From contig OX235274.1 of NCBI GenBank assembly GCA_944472155.2, positions 38,686,052 through 38,750,051 on the forward strand: DNA of 64,000 nucleotides, read 5' to 3'. The stretch is from Trichobilharzia szidati. Lineage: Eukaryota > Platyhelminthes > Trematoda > Strigeidida > Schistosomatidae. How positions within the stretch are numbered: position 1 is the first letter of the stretch; each line of letters begins with the position of its first letter. Shown piece by piece: positions 1 through 11,545 of this stretch. The translations under genes and the position numbers were made by a program. The notes under the pieces are model-generated. The model saw only the letters and a list, made by a program, of their open reading frames with translations. It searched no databases and was not told the DNA's origin.

Positions 1-770
1 TTTATTTTATTATTGCAAGGTATTTTGTAAATTATATTACAGTAACTGTGAGGTCAACTACATAGGCCAAACTAGTAAATCAGGAGTAGTGAGATTATTA
101 GAACATAAGAATCTAACTAAGACTCGAATGATTGATCCTATGAAGATGAGTAATTTAGAAAAAAGCTCAGCAAGTGCACTGCATGCATCAACACACAACC
201 ACACAATAGGGTGGGACAGAGTCGAAACTCTGAAAAGTAATACAGGTTGTTGGAGAGCTAGAGAGATTGATTACTGAATCCTGCCTGGTTCATTGGGTCT
301 ACATCCAGCACATGAAACAGAAATTTCTCAATGCAAATACCAGAGGTATGGTAAATGTTATTACCAATCAAATCAGAGGACAACAAATGATGTTAAAATG
401 TATTCACTTCACATTATAAGATTCTTACAAGTTATAAAAACAAAAACAAACATAAAATATCTTATTTTCCATCTCCTTGACTAACAACACTCGTCTTAAT
501 TGTCATATTGTATATATTGATAACTCTAATAGTGGTTCCGAATATACTTTATCTTCCTTTCTGTTTCACGCAAGTCTTACACTGATTTTATTCAAATGTC
601 TAATCAGTTTTTACTCATGTATATAAACGAAGCAAGAAAGTTGTGTGAGCACCTTGATATGATTATGAACAATAAACTGTGCTCGGAACGCCATCATCAG
701 TAAATATTACTGTAAACCCTGTGTGACTTCATCAAAATAAAATCTTATCCAAAATGGAGTTATACTCTAC
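1..770 (+). mobile_element. Penelope-like element, 3' part (GIY-YIG endonuclease and terminus)
   Basis: The window opens inside the endonuclease module. NYIGQTSKSGVVRLLEHKN (about 55-110) is the GIY-YIG core, followed by SASALHASTHNHTIGWDRV, both typical of the Q-T lineage also seen at 19.3-20.1 kb. A frameshift near 270 moves the rest (SLGLHPAHETEISQCKYQR) to another frame. From about 390 the sequence is non-coding. Positions 620-770 match the PLE terminus found again at 52.8-53.0 kb and, inverted, at 18.8, 19.2 and 51.5 kb. Confidence 0.75.
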
Positions 771-1009
771 CACAGTGCCCAAGTTTTATTCTTATATCAA
801 TGAGATAACTACTTTTCAAAGAGAACAACGTAACCTTTCAGTGACACTGCTAACCATAAAATAAGCCTCACCATCTATCACCTTATCTTAATAAAAATCT
901 CTGAAGGAGATAAGACATAACAATACAGGTATACAAGTGATGTAAAAATAGCTTTTCAAGTTTTGTCAGTAGTATTATAATTACTAAGTTTGCTTCCAAA
1001 TGTATCACA

Positions 1010-2350
1010 GGACTTCAGTAGGACGTCTCCACTTTGTTGTATTATTTGCAGTCCTCTTTAGCTGGCCCCACGATTCTCCATAAACTCTCATCTCCCTAAA
1101 CAACCTCCAGCATGTCACCCAGGGACTCACACTCAATCCTTCTCCTTTCTTTGGCGTTCCATTCATACGATGGCCTCCAGCACGATGTCACAGGACAGTC
1201 TCTCCAGTATCTATCCGATGCATCCATCTCCATTTGCTTCCACTTATTTGTTGAGCGATAGGATGTTGATTGGTTCTTTCTCAGAGTTTCGTGTTCCTGA
1301 TCCTTTCTGACCGGCTACCTTATCTTCAGTACGAAACAGGCAAAGTGGACAGCTGTTGACAAAAGTCTGCAATAGCTTTTTTGAAACTCTTTTGTTGACG
1401 TATGTGAGGAGTCATCGGAAATTTCTGACCCATAGAGAAGAAATAACTGACTTAACATTGGTGTTAGAATCCCGAATATTCTTTCCTATGCTAGTAGAGT
1501 CTGGCTGATCTCCACACTAATTTCAGAGAGATGAAGGTCTGTCTTGCCTTTCCGATTCTGTTTCCGACATCCTCATCCATGCTGTCAGCTTTAGTTTAAA
1601 GGATACTGCCCAGATGAGTGAAGCAAGTGACCTCGTTCAAATTTTTCGCATTGATAGTGATTGGTGCTTGTTGTTGTTTTTGCTGGTTAGTTACCTTCAT
1701 CGTCTCTGTCTTCTCTATGTTCAATTGCAGTCCTCTCTTCACTGCCTACCTCTTCTGCCAACATGTCAGTTTTCACCTGTAAGTCTTCGCATTTATATGA
1801 CTTTAAACATAAATCATCTGCAAAGTCAATATCCAGTGTCTTCTTATCGGTCCAAAGTGTTCCTGTCTTCTTGGTGCTCACATTATGACGCATAATGCAA
1901 TCCACCACAGTTAGGAATGGTAGGCAGCCATATTTTTACTATCTTCACTTTGAAGGCTTCCACAACTTATCCGTTGTGAAGCGCCTGACATGTGGTATTG
2001 TCATTTGGCTATTGATTGAGGTTTGTGAATATTTGGGGCACTCCGTAGAGTTTATTTAGTTTCTAAATTACTTCACAGTCAACGCTTTCGAAGGCCTTTT
2101 CAAAGTGGATGCAACTGAGGTAGAGGTATGACTGTCAGTCTTTGCCTCGTTATATATACTTCTTTAACTATTTTGCAGAGAATATGCAAGCAGAGATACC
2201 GATTTGTGTTGCTAAATCTGGTTCACATTATCCGACTGAATACTGTACTTAAATATACATCGTAAGTCATTGTAGTTTCTTACCGTATTCTGAACTGTCT
2301 TCTGTACAGTAATCAACGTGAGCACTGGATGGAAGTCGTAAATCTGTCCT
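1010..2350 (-). mobile_element. RTE-like LINE fragment (RT and C-terminal region)
   Basis: On the minus strand, broken frames recover the RT motif DIDFADDLCLKSYKCEDLQ, the LNIEKT/MKV-type segment and the C-terminal WxWIxxxL region near 1230. This is the same order as the other LINE copies here. It reaches further 5' than most copies, into RT sequence near 2340. Multiple stops and indels make it dead. Confidence 0.7.
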
Positions 2351-2842
2351 AATTTATGAGTTAGAATAATATAAAAATATCAGCAACTCACAGATTTCAG
2401 TGTTCGCCACTAAATTTTATCTCTTATGCAAATTTATCCAAAATTTATGCAGCTCTTAACATCAGGTACTTTTTGTACAATTTTATATTTGTCTATTTGA
2501 TTTCATAACGTGCTATATGGGTACACAGTAATATGTTTTTAGCCAAATTACCAATTCGTTAGATTTTTTGAAGGTATGCCCACTTGATAATCTTATGCTA
2601 TAGCTAGTTTTGTCTGACAGTTTTCGCATAGCCATTTAAATAAAGTTACTGAGGATTATAGTTACAAATTAATATCAACGGTCAGATCTTGTCTCATTTG
2701 TGAAATCTCCTATAAATGTTAACTGTTAAAACAAATAAACCGCCAACTTTTGAACAGAATGACTTCATTATTTCTGCTTAGAAATCTAATGTAGGGTGCG
2801 TTTTGAAAATACTGATGTAAATAATACCAAGAAGTCTAAAAG
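2350..2842. other. Unassigned AT-rich stretch
   Basis: I see no repeat family, splice-framed ORF or RNA gene here. Confidence 0.5.
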
Positions 2843-3085
2843 AGGCGTCGGCCGCTCAATGGTGAAATGCTCGAAAACGATGCGCGTGGTTCGAGGTTGG
2901 ATTCAAGGTAGATACATGCTTAAACCACGCCTTTTACCAGCGAACAGTAATCTAAGAATAGAGGGGACTTTGAGTGTGAAGTTAGTAGCCTCTTCTCGTA
3001 AAAACGTCAATAACGTCATTACTGAGACTGTGAAGCTTAAAGTCCTATGCTCTACCAGGAACGTAGGGGAGTGCAATAAAAATCT
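2843..3085 (+). mobile_element. SINE-A, full-length
   Basis: The tRNA-like head starts GGCGTCGGCCGCTCAATGG; its B box is worn to GGTTCGAGGTTGGATTC. The body follows, and the tail AAAGTCCTATGCTCTACC is a mutated form of GAAGCCCTATGTTCC. Confidence 0.65.
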
Positions 3086-3099
3086 GAATCAAGGGTGAG

Positions 3100-3350
3100 T
3101 TTGTAGGCATTTGATTTGTCTCAGTTTTCATCACAGGCTGATATCGGTCAAAGAACCATTGAAATCCAGGGAGTATTGGACAGCTGTTTCATCCTAGTAG
3201 TTTCATCCTGGTGGTACGCCGCCCAAGAGCCTCCGGTCACCAGGTGAACTGTCTGACCATTCAGCCAATAGGACTCAAAGAAGTTTCCTAGAGTTCTAGT
3301 GAGAAATCTTGGTCACTGGGACCGGGAGTGAGGACAAATACTTGCTTATG
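3100..3350 (-). mobile_element. HHR-SINE, minus copy of a head-to-head pair
   Basis: The 3' end lies at left (ATTTGATTTGTCTCAG); a diverged hammerhead region (GACAGCTGTTTCATCC) and tRNA-like head follow. The hammerhead box is lost and CCTGGTGGTACGCC is duplicated or garbled. Confidence 0.6.
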
Positions 3351-3610
3351 ACACTGGTTGGTTGTCACTTTAAAATTACGAATTGGTAGAAGTTAGAATT
3401 CATTGGCCATTGATTCAGGTCCCAGTCACTAAATGGTCTACGAGGTTCCCTTGTAACCAGTAGGTCCTGGGTTCACATCCTGGTAGGTGAGTTATGCTGG
3501 AGCTTCCTAAGCTAGGTTAAAACACCTGTTCAGTAACCCCTGGTTTCCAGTTGTCCTCAAACTGATATTAGTCCTTGAGCGGTATTCATAAGTCATGAAA
3601 GCATGATTTA
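3350..3610 (+). mobile_element. HHR-SINE, plus copy of a head-to-head pair
   Basis: Reads through GTAGGTCCTGGGTTCACATC (B box). The hammerhead region is degenerate (GGAGCTTCCTAAGCTAGG, no GAAA box), ending at CTGATATTAGTCC. Confidence 0.6.
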
Positions 3611-3664
3611 CCGAATTCATAAGTTTCAAAGGAACTCAACTTTATACCCCTTTATACACACTAT

Positions 3665-3960
3665 TTTATATACTGACGGTGAATGAATCAATACATATGT
3701 GAATACATAATTACGGCTAAAACATCGATTAAATAAAGTGTGCTAACATAATGTGAGCATTTTAATTTTGTCAGATAAAATTATACCAGTTTCGGAGACA
3801 TTTTAATCCTCAATATGAGTTATTGCCGTTTCCGAGATAGGCATAATTTCATTTGACAAAACTGAAGAGTTCACATTGTCTTATCACGCTTCATTAAATC
3901 ATTGCTTCAGTATTTATAACATATTCACCTATGTAATAAATCAGCCACTATGAGTACATA
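3665..3960. repeat. Foldback (palindromic) element, about 296 bp
   Basis: The left arm (about 3665-3805) and right arm (about 3826-3960) are imperfect reverse complements around a roughly 20-nt centre. TTTTGTCAGATAAAATTATA on the left faces TATAATTTTATCTGACAAAA-like sequence on the right, and the match continues outward through AACATCGATTAAATAAAG and ACATATGTGAATA. It has no ORF. It could be a MITE or a dimerised element end. Confidence 0.6.
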
Positions 3961-4044
3961 TAATCATATGTTTGTGGTATGAACTTGACAATTTCTGTTA
4001 GAATTTATGCATCCACTTAATACTATTCTAATAACGTCTAATTT

Positions 4045-4272
4045 TTTTCCTTCACATCCTCCAGTGGAACATAGCGCTTCAAGCTAGTGCCTTGAAGTTT
4101 CTGTAGCAGTGTTTATTTTACAGGATGGGGTTGCTAGCCTCATTCCCAACCTTTCCTCTTCACCAGCATTATTTCTGGCTTAGCGAGGTAAAGGAGTGCG
4201 TCGGCCGGGGATCGAACCCCGGACCATGTGCACGGTCGACGAGCGTCCTAACCGCCATGCCACGGACGCAGA
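4045..4272 (-). mobile_element. SINE-A, full-length
   Basis: The LINE-type tail (GTGGAACATAGCGCTTC) is at the left and a well-kept tRNA-like head at the right (GGGGATCGAACCCCGGACC, GCCATGCCACGGACGC). Confidence 0.8.
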
Positions 4273-4464
4273 ATAACGTCTACTGCCTGTCTTAAATTTG
4301 TATAGGGAATCAAGTGTTTTTCCAATAAATGCACCGCTTTTAACTTCGATTCTTCCTGTAAACGAGAACTATTCTATTTTAAGCTTATTTCCAGTAAGAA
4401 TCAATCATGAAAATAATGTTCATTATGCCTAAAAGTTTTCAAAACAACGATAACAAGTATAGTT

Positions 4465-4785
4465 GACGGAAAAAATTCTCCACAGAAACTGAAAAGTGAG
4501 AACAAATACCCATCGATGACATTTTCTGGCGCCAGAAGCGCTTAAATCACGTATTGATGGAAGTTGTAATTCATGGATTCGTCACCGATTTGAGTCCTAG
4601 TGGTTAAATAATCCTGGGTTCGAACCCAAGCTATGAGTGTATTCTGACGATGAGTACCAATCTAGGACGAAACAGATATCCAGTACTCCCTTCTGACTTT
4701 CACTAGTTCTCTAACTGATATCAACCCGTGATCTCACTTGAAAAACAAATCGAATCCCGACAAACAAACTCTTGACAATGAAAAA
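4465..4785 (+). mobile_element. HHR-SINE, degenerate
   Basis: B box CCTGGGTTCGAACCC. The hammerhead region keeps TAGGACGAAAC and CCAGTACTCC, but the box reads TCTGACGATGAG. The 3' end is near CGAATCCCGACAAAC. Confidence 0.6.
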
Positions 4786-4789
4786 TTGT

Positions 4790-5435
4790 CTATACTCTAA
4801 ATATTTCTTCATTTTCTCTCGAAAGGAACTAACAAGATAATAAGATTATGATTTGATAGTACAATGAATAGATACATGAAAAAGAATGATATATGTGAGG
4901 TGATTTGAAAGCATTCAAATCTATTAAATATTTTACATTTACGTGTATTCTCCTCAATTGCTTGTGATAAATGCTCACATGAAAAGACAAAAGCTACCTC
5001 CTTTCTTGTGTGAATAAAGAACATTCATTTTTGTTTCATTGTATGCAACCAGTTTTTATCATGTAATTAGATTAAAATTATGAAATGAGACAAAAGAATT
5101 TCTAATATATGTATTTCATTGTCAAACTAATCATAAGATCAAACGGAAAGTTTTTATCCACAAATACCCTTGCGTATGCATGTATATGAATGAATATCAA
5201 CTGAGTGAGAATACACCTTTCTATCATGATGAACTGTAAAATATTCTTTTTGATGTGGTTGTGTTCTCTGAGCTGGATAGTTAATTCTAGAAGATTTCAT
5301 CACCCTACTAGTCGACATCTTCAGCGCATACTTCAAAATCATCCACCTGAGCTACAAATCTTCTTCATCATGTAAAATATTCACATGTCGACTAGCTTTC
5401 ACTACAAATTCTGCAGTTGATAAACTTAAATTACA
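4790..5435. other. Unassigned stretch
   Basis: Two short minus-strand ORFs (4809-5024, 5154-5342) have no splice or family support. Otherwise plain AT-rich sequence. Confidence 0.5.
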
Positions 5436-5735
5436 TGGAGGATTTCATCATGAGCTGACATCAGTTAGAGAACCACTGGAAAACCTGGGAGTACTGGACA
5501 GCTGTTTCGTCCAAGTTTGAGACTCTTCAGCAGTACGCACCCACCGGGATTCGAACCCAGGACCTTCTGGTTACAAAGGGAGCTAGCTCGTAGACCATTG
5601 AGCCACTGGGACCCGATCCAATGGTCTTTGAATTCTAACTTCTGACTGGCCCTATTCAGGCAGTTAACCTGGGGTTCTAGTGGGAAGCCGTGACCAGTAG
5701 GGTACAGCAGGTTGAAGATGAGGCAGTAACTCATC
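5436..5735 (-). mobile_element. HHR-SINE, minus copy with intact hammerhead
   Basis: The 3' end starts at GGATTTCATCATGAGCTGAC. The hammerhead at 5491-5536 is intact, then the B box GATTCGAACCCAGGACC and A box GACCATTGAGCCACTGGGA follow. The 5' body runs to about 5735. Confidence 0.8.
5491..5536 (-). ncRNA. Intact hammerhead core in HHR-SINE
   Basis: On the minus strand stem I is GTACTG (5536-5531) with CAGTAC (5496-5491), fully paired. The box is CTGAAGA (5530-5524), stem II GTC/GAC-type, GAAA at 5508-5505, stem III the palindrome ACAGCTGT, and the cleavage triplet GTC. It sits directly after the tRNA-like B box of the SINE, the arrangement known for schistosome SM-alpha. It is the best preserved of the HHR-SINE ribozymes in the window. 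Confidence 0.75.
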
Positions 5736-5764
5736 GAAGAAGACATTGCGAAATGGTCGCGCTT

Positions 5765-6040
5765 TGTCGTGAATTGGCAGAAGTTAGAATTCAAGGACCA
5801 TTGGATCGGGTTTCAGTGGCTCAATGGTCTACGAGCTAGCTCGCCTTGTAACCAGAAGGTCCTGGGTTCGAATCGCGGTGGGTGCTTACTAATGAAGAGT
5901 CAAACTAGGGCGAGTAAACAGCTGGCTGTCCAGTACTCCCAGCTGGTTTTCCAGTGGTTCTCTAACTGATGTCAGCTTATGATGAAGTGCTCCATGCAAT
6001 CAAACAAAATCCCTACAAAACCAATACTTGAAAACTTAAG
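5765..6040 (+). mobile_element. HHR-SINE, plus copy facing the previous one
   Basis: It reads TCAGTGGCTCAATGGTCTAC, B box GGGTTCGAATC, a worn hammerhead (TACTAATGAAGAGTC, GGGCGAGTAAAC), and a 3' end at CCCTACAAAACCAATACTTG. With 5436-5735 it forms a head-to-head pair. Confidence 0.75.
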
Positions 6041-6261
6041 CGAAAAATGAGGAAGGTAGTTAATGAGAAATGTTGGATCTCATTTTATTCATCAACAGCT
6101 GTCAAATACGTGTTTCGAATATCCTCTACATCTCAATATATACAGAATACTCGTAGACCTTTATAAATAATGACAGAAAACTATTAAATTGAAGACTTGA
6201 CGCCTATGGTATGTGACCGAAAAAAATAATCTAATGATGTGCAAACTAAATGAATATTCTA

Positions 6262-6475
6262 CAAATGCGGTTCACCGGTAGGTGGGAGGTACGGATCGAT
6301 TCCAGACTAAAGCACTTCTAAACCTCACTAAGTTTACTGGTTGACAGTAAGCCTGGAAAAGAAGAAAGATTGGGTGAGAGACTAGCCTCCTCATCCCATA
6401 AAGATGACATCAACCCCACTAAAATTTCAAAGGCTGAAGCCTTATGTTTCACTCGGAACGTAAGGAATAAAAAAG
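6262..6475 (+). mobile_element. SINE-A
   Basis: The head is diverged (GTACGGATCGATTCC). The body CTCACTAAGTTTACTGGTTG leads to the tail GAAGCCTTATGTTTCACTCG, then GGAACGTAAGGAATAAA. Confidence 0.7.
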
Positions 6476-7067
6476 TTCCACAAATGAGGTAGAAAAATGG
6501 ACATCACATTGTTCTAACTACCTTAGAAGTGTACACCCTGAATGATTCACAGTTACTTGGTAAAAGTGAAAGTGAAAATCAAACGGAATGAACAATAAAA
6601 TAAAACAATGGGATCACACAAGAATTTATAAGAAATACAAAGGAAATTGAGAAGACAATGCTAATTACGATGATGTAAAAGCACATTTCAGGAAGAAGAA
6701 TTTCTCTCCTTTTTCAAAGTCATTTCTGCAACTGAAACAATAGCTTATGTTATTCTAGAAATTGACAGTCCGTCAGTGAACTGAGGATAAAACAATAACA
6801 AAGCTAAAAAACACATTGAAAACTTTTACTAAAGTCATTAAAGTAATTAAGGATGGACAAAATGTTTAGAAAATTTGAATAGTTTCATGATTAGAGCTAT
6901 AACATTCTAGTACAAGATCATATATGTTAAAAGTGGAATAAAGTGGGGAGTGTAATTATGATGGCACACTGAAACATTGAAGATTTATGAGGTAAAAAGG
7001 GGAGCATGAAAAAATGATCTACTTGGGGAATAGTAGATGCCTTCATCACGCATTCTGTGTTATTATT
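6476..7067. other. Unassigned AT-rich stretch
   Basis: No supported feature; frequent poly-A runs. Confidence 0.5.
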
Positions 7068-7290
7068 ACTATTCCCTTGGGTTCCGAGTGGACTTCAAGC
7101 TAGAGCTTTGAAGTTTCAGTAGCACTGGTTTTATTTTTACGGGGTGGGATTGTCAACCTCATACCCAACCTTCCCTCTTCACCGACCTTACTGCGGATTA
7201 GCAAGGTTTCGGAGTGTGTTGGCTGAGGATCAAACCACGGACCACGTGCGTGTCTGAGAAGCGTTGTACCGCTCTACCACCGACTCACAG
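7068..7290 (-). mobile_element. SINE-A
   Basis: At the left the LINE-type tail is shortened (GGTTCCGAGTGGACTTC). The head at the right holds GAGGATCAAACCACGGACC and CTCTACCACCGACTC. Confidence 0.7.
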
Positions 7291-8264
7291 ATTAACGCTT
7301 ATCATGCAGATAATGTCTGCTCAATTTCTATAAACCCACTATCCTAATGTTGTTTATACCCTGTGTAGTATACTTGGCTTTTCACAAACTCGCACAATAG
7401 TATTGACTGAAATGAGTTTGTTTAGGTAGGTGATACAGTCGGAAAGACAGCTGTGAATTCACCTAAAGCTAACATGTCATACATTCTTAACTAAGACGTA
7501 TCAATAGTAATAAAGCTAACACTGACCACAGGTCAACTAAATAATTAATACCAATACAAATGCACACAAGAGTGAGAAAATCTCCTGAAACAACTGCTAA
7601 TGTGCAGAGTTTTTAGGTGAGACACGGTCAGTAAATTCGTGGGTAATTCTGAGGATGTTGTCTTAAAAGACAATGAAAGATTAGCATATCACCTTTCTAC
7701 ATTAAAGAACACTATTGTGTTTATTTTCCATCCTTACAATTCTGTGAGGCATGAAGCAAAAACGTAGAAAGTGCCAGAGAATTGTCTCTAAAAAAGGCTT
7801 ATTGAAGAAATTACTTTTTGAGATAATTTGAGATTGAAAGGTAGTCCTTGACTGCCCTTCCTAAATGAATACATAGATTCATTTGTCTGTCCATAAACAC
7901 ATACGTTTTCGGAAAGGGAGAATGATGTCAGAAATTATGTTTCGATATAAACAAAAGTACCTGGTTTGTTTTGAGAGATGCTCAACCCTTCTAGCAGTGC
8001 AACATTTCGTCAAATGTTTGACAGTAGATAGGCAATCAACGCTGTGAAATCATCTATTTCAAATAATCTGGGATTTTTCCGTATATTACACAGGGTATTA
8101 CTAGCAATCATCAAACCAGTCAGAAATTCTAAAATTGGAAGTTGTTGTGTATCACTGAATCGATAGCCATTGAACGATTGAAACAGAGTTTAATTCTCAG
8201 AAGGAAGATTGTTAACCACCTGCACTGGTGAAAATTATTTTTTAATATTTTACCACAGTATCGC
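7291..8264. other. Unassigned stretch
   Basis: Nearly 1 kb without a recognisable repeat, exon or RNA. No ORF worth reporting. Confidence 0.5.
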
Positions 8265-9180
8265 TTATTATCTGTAAAAAGACGGTTCCTAAGAATTTCT
8301 GTATCAGTATCACCTTTGAAGTCGAGGCTAATGCAGAGAGTGACAGTCTACTGGAAAACAGATATCCACCGAGATCTATCGATTAGAAAATGGAAGAAAA
8401 ACTTCCATCGCCAAAAATTGAAACAGCTCCTGGGAAAACCCTCTTCATTGGTCTGGAATTCAAGAGTGACACCGAAGCAGGAATTCTTAGTAACCACATT
8501 TCTAAATACCTGAAGAAGACACATTTTCAGCTGGATAATTAATCCATTCGAGATTTAAGGATAAGAAATCGCTTCTGGCCACCTCAATATGTATTTATCA
8601 GTTTACTTGTTCCTGTGGAACAAGTTTTCATCAGCTGTACACAACGTCAAGTCAGCAAAAGTATTCTAGAAAACTGTCCAGCCTAGCTGGTCAAAGGAGA
8701 AAAGAAGAATATTAGTGGTTCTCTCCTCGAATGCCTTATCAACTGTGGATATGGGGCACACCCATATGACTGCTTTAAAGTGTTGCACAGAGTTCCTCAA
8801 TATTGTTCAAAAGCACTCCGAATACACCATCTATATCCAGCTAAATCATTGGCTATTCGGGAATTGAAACAAAACCTTTGCGTTAACAAGCAATAAGTAC
8901 ATCTACTCGCCTTACTGTGGCTAGAGTAAAGTTCTTGCCATAATTCTGCTTCATTTTATTATGTAAAATCACTATTATTATCCTTATTTTATGATCATCC
9001 TCTTATTGTTTATTGATAACAGTAAATTTCCATACGAATTTTATATAAACACTTTGCCATCTTTCCAATAGTTTGTATACACTTTATATAATTGTATTGA
9101 GTAGTTATTTTTCATACTTGCTATATCATTTCAGCTTCCGCTCCCTTTTTCTAATTTCCTGTTATTATTTAATTTATTTC
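8265..9180 (+). mobile_element. PLE, degenerate RT end and endonuclease
   Basis: The finger motif VFISVYLFLW/CSCG-type segment lies near 8600 (ACTTGTTCCTGTGG in frame for TCSCG). The endonuclease C-terminus near 8690-8900 follows, ending in a C-V-x-K-x-like tail before TGGCTAGAG. Many stops and shifts. The 3' region continues past the SINE-A at 9183 to the terminus at 9380-9535. Confidence 0.65.
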
Positions 9181-9182
9181 GT

Positions 9183-9370
9183 TTGCGTTCTGAGTGGAAC
9201 CCATGACTTCAACGTTGAACTCTAAAGTCTTAGTAGCTGTAGGGTTTTTTACGTGATCAGGTTGCTAGCCTCGCACCTAACCTTTCTCCTTTGTTGGGCT
9301 TACTCCCGGCTAGAGGAGGTAAATTTGTGCGCTGGCCGGGAATCAGAAGCCGGACCATGTGCACGCTTGA
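9183..9370 (-). mobile_element. SINE-A inserted in PLE 3' region
   Basis: The tail at left is GTTCTGAGTGGAACCCATGA; the head at right is CCGGGAATCAGAAGCCGGACC. PLE sequence resumes on its right side. Confidence 0.65.
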
Positions 9371-9379
9371 CAAGTTAGT

Positions 9380-9535
9380 TATTCCTTCCCAGATTACACC
9401 CCACATTATGTAATGCATTTCCTAGAACGAATTTACTAGCATCTGAGTGATCTCAAGAATTCTTTGTAAAACATAAATATGATTGTCCAGCTTTTGAAAA
9501 TGATTCGCCGAAAAGAAAATATTTATTTTCAGAAT
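9380..9535 (+). mobile_element. PLE terminal sequence
   Basis: It matches the terminus at 49281-49460: a segment near ACACCCCACATTATGTAATG, then AATGATTCGCCGAAAAGAAA, an eroded hammerhead-like core (GAAA kept, box lost). Confidence 0.6.
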
Positions 9536-9850
9536 TTATTTATGGGCTGACAACAATCAGAGTACCACTGGAAAACTTGGTAGTACTGGACGGCTATTTC
9601 GTCCTAGTTTTGGACTCTATAGCTGTGCTCACTCACCGGGGTTCGAACACAGGCCCTCCAGCTACAAGGCAAGTTCATATACCATTCAGCCACCAGGACA
9701 CGACCAAATGGTCCATGAATTCTAAGTTCTGCCAATTCAAAGCATAGCGTGACTACTAGCCAATGTCATCAGAAAGTATTTGTCCTCACATCCGACCTGC
9801 TGTATCCCAGTGGTCACGACTTCCTACTAGAACCCAGGTAACTGCCCACG
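9536..9850 (-). mobile_element. HHR-SINE, minus copy
   Basis: 3' end at left (TTTATGGGCTGACAACAATC). The hammerhead region GGCTATTTCGTCCTAG has a broken box (CTCTATAGCTGTGC). The head GGGGTTCGAACACAGG and 5' body run to about 9850. Confidence 0.7.
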
Positions 9851-9889
9851 TGAAAAGCACCAGTCACTAGTGATTATCGGATCGATATA

Positions 9890-10125
9890 TAAATGTTAGT
9901 TTTCAGAGTCGGATCTTGGTGGCCTCATGATCTACGAGCTCGCCTTGTATCCAGAAGGCCCTCGGTTCGAACCCCGGCGAGTGAGTCATGCTTAGGAGTC
10001 CGAAACAGGGACGAAATAGCTGTCCAGTGCTCCCAGGTTTTCCAATGGTTCTCCAAACGATGTCAGTTCATGATGACATTCTGTAACCAGTCAAATCCCC
10101 GCAATCCAATACTTGAATATTTGTT
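9890..10125 (+). mobile_element. HHR-SINE, plus copy
   Basis: B box CTCGGTTCGAACCCCGG. The hammerhead keeps GGGACGAAATAGCTGTCC, but the box is GCTTAGGA. 3' end at CCCCGCAATCCAATACTTG. Head-to-head with the preceding copy. Confidence 0.75.
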
Positions 10126-10684
10126 TTGTTTATATGGTTGACGCAGTGTGGTGCTCAATTTGTTTTCATATTAATAATGTCCCTATGTATTTTTATATTC
10201 GTTGAGACTTTTCAGTTTTCCGATTACGTAAAATCATCATCATTATTTCTTTGAGTTAGTTACAAAAATAGCAATAATAATAGTAATAATTTCTTAAATA
10301 ATATGAACATATAACTGTAGAACATGCGTAAGAAATTGTCGAAAACAAAGTTCTCTGTTCTGTAACTTCTTATATTAATTGAATATGCCTATAACACATT
10401 CGGAACAGTTATAATTAGAACGAACACTTGTTTTCGATAAATTCTTTAGACTGTAGACTTATTAATTCGTTATTGTTACGTAAAATAATAATGTGTTGAC
10501 AAATCAAAATATATCAGAAACACTGTATTAGGGTATAAGTACACGATGGAGTAATAGTCTGCTTGTTTTGACTATCGTTCAGATACACATAAAATCCATG
10601 GTCAATAATAACATAGGATGAAATGACACTAAACAACTGACGCATGACGTGTTTAGAGCTAATGAGAATACATAAGTTAAAAGG
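10126..10684. other. Unassigned AT-rich stretch
   Basis: No supported feature. Confidence 0.5.
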
Positions 10685-11545
10685 GTTGAATTGTATTCAG
10701 TAGATCTGGACTTCGCCGATCGTATATGTCTGATTTCTCACAAATCGGAAGATATGCAAGCGAAAAGCAACAAGTTTGCAGAAGAAGCATCAAAGATAGG
10801 CTTTCAGGTAAACATAGAGAAAACAGAGGTGATGAAAATTCCTGGCCAACACCACCAACAGCAACAACAACAACAACAGACAACAATCAGCATAAATGGA
10901 AGGAACCTAAAGAAACTACCTCCTGTAACTACCCACCCAGGAAGCATCATTTCAACTACAGGCGGACGGAACTGACGAGGATATCAAAGCAAGAATCGGA
11001 AAAGCAAGATAAGCTTTCACTACTCTCAAGTCTGTGTGGAGGTCAAAAGCACTCAGCATCAAAAATAAGATCCGGATTTTCAACTCCAATGTGATCAGTC
11101 AGTGCTACTATACGGATCAGGGACTTGCACTGCGCGTCATAAAGAGCATCTGAAACAAACTACATATTTTCATTAACAGTTGCCTTCGTTCAATACTCAA
11201 GATCAGATAGTCAGAAAAGATCAGCAACAGGGATCTCTGTGAGCGAACCAACTCAGCAGGAACCGATTGTGAAACAAATAGGCAGGAAGAAATGGAGATG
11301 GATTGGCCAAACTCTGAGGAAACCATCAAGTGACATCACTAGACAAGCCATTTCTTGAGTGGAATTAGAAAGGGAAGCAACGAGTTGGTCGTCTGCAAGG
11401 GTGACTTGAAGGAGATCATGTGGAAAAGAGATGAAAACGTGTGGGCAGACTTGGAGCCAGGTGAAAACTCTAGCAAAGAAGCGGACGCAATATAGACGCG
11501 CGGCTGAAGCCCTATGTTCCTCCAGCAATTAAAGGAAATAATAAT
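10685..11545 (+). mobile_element. RTE-like LINE, 3' part (RT C-terminal half to tail)
   Basis: Translation starts DLDFADRICLISHKSEDMQ (RT motif FADD altered to FADR) and continues NIEKTEVMKI. A glutamine run follows from a CAA/CAG tract (10853-10877), then ISINGRN. A shift leads to the downstream parts, including RKKWRWIGQTLRKPSSDI. The 3' tail is GAAGCCCTATGTTCCTCC followed by AATTAAAGGAAATAATAAT. 5'-truncated and frameshifted. Confidence 0.85.

Noticed and set aside
4195..4272. tRNA gene
   Set aside because: The A and B boxes are tRNA-like, but the same head with a LINE-type tail occurs many times and the acceptor stem is not intact, so it is a SINE head.
10726..11094. 122-codon plus ORF as a separate gene
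   Set aside because: It is an alternate frame of the LINE; the RT motif is in the overlapping frame.
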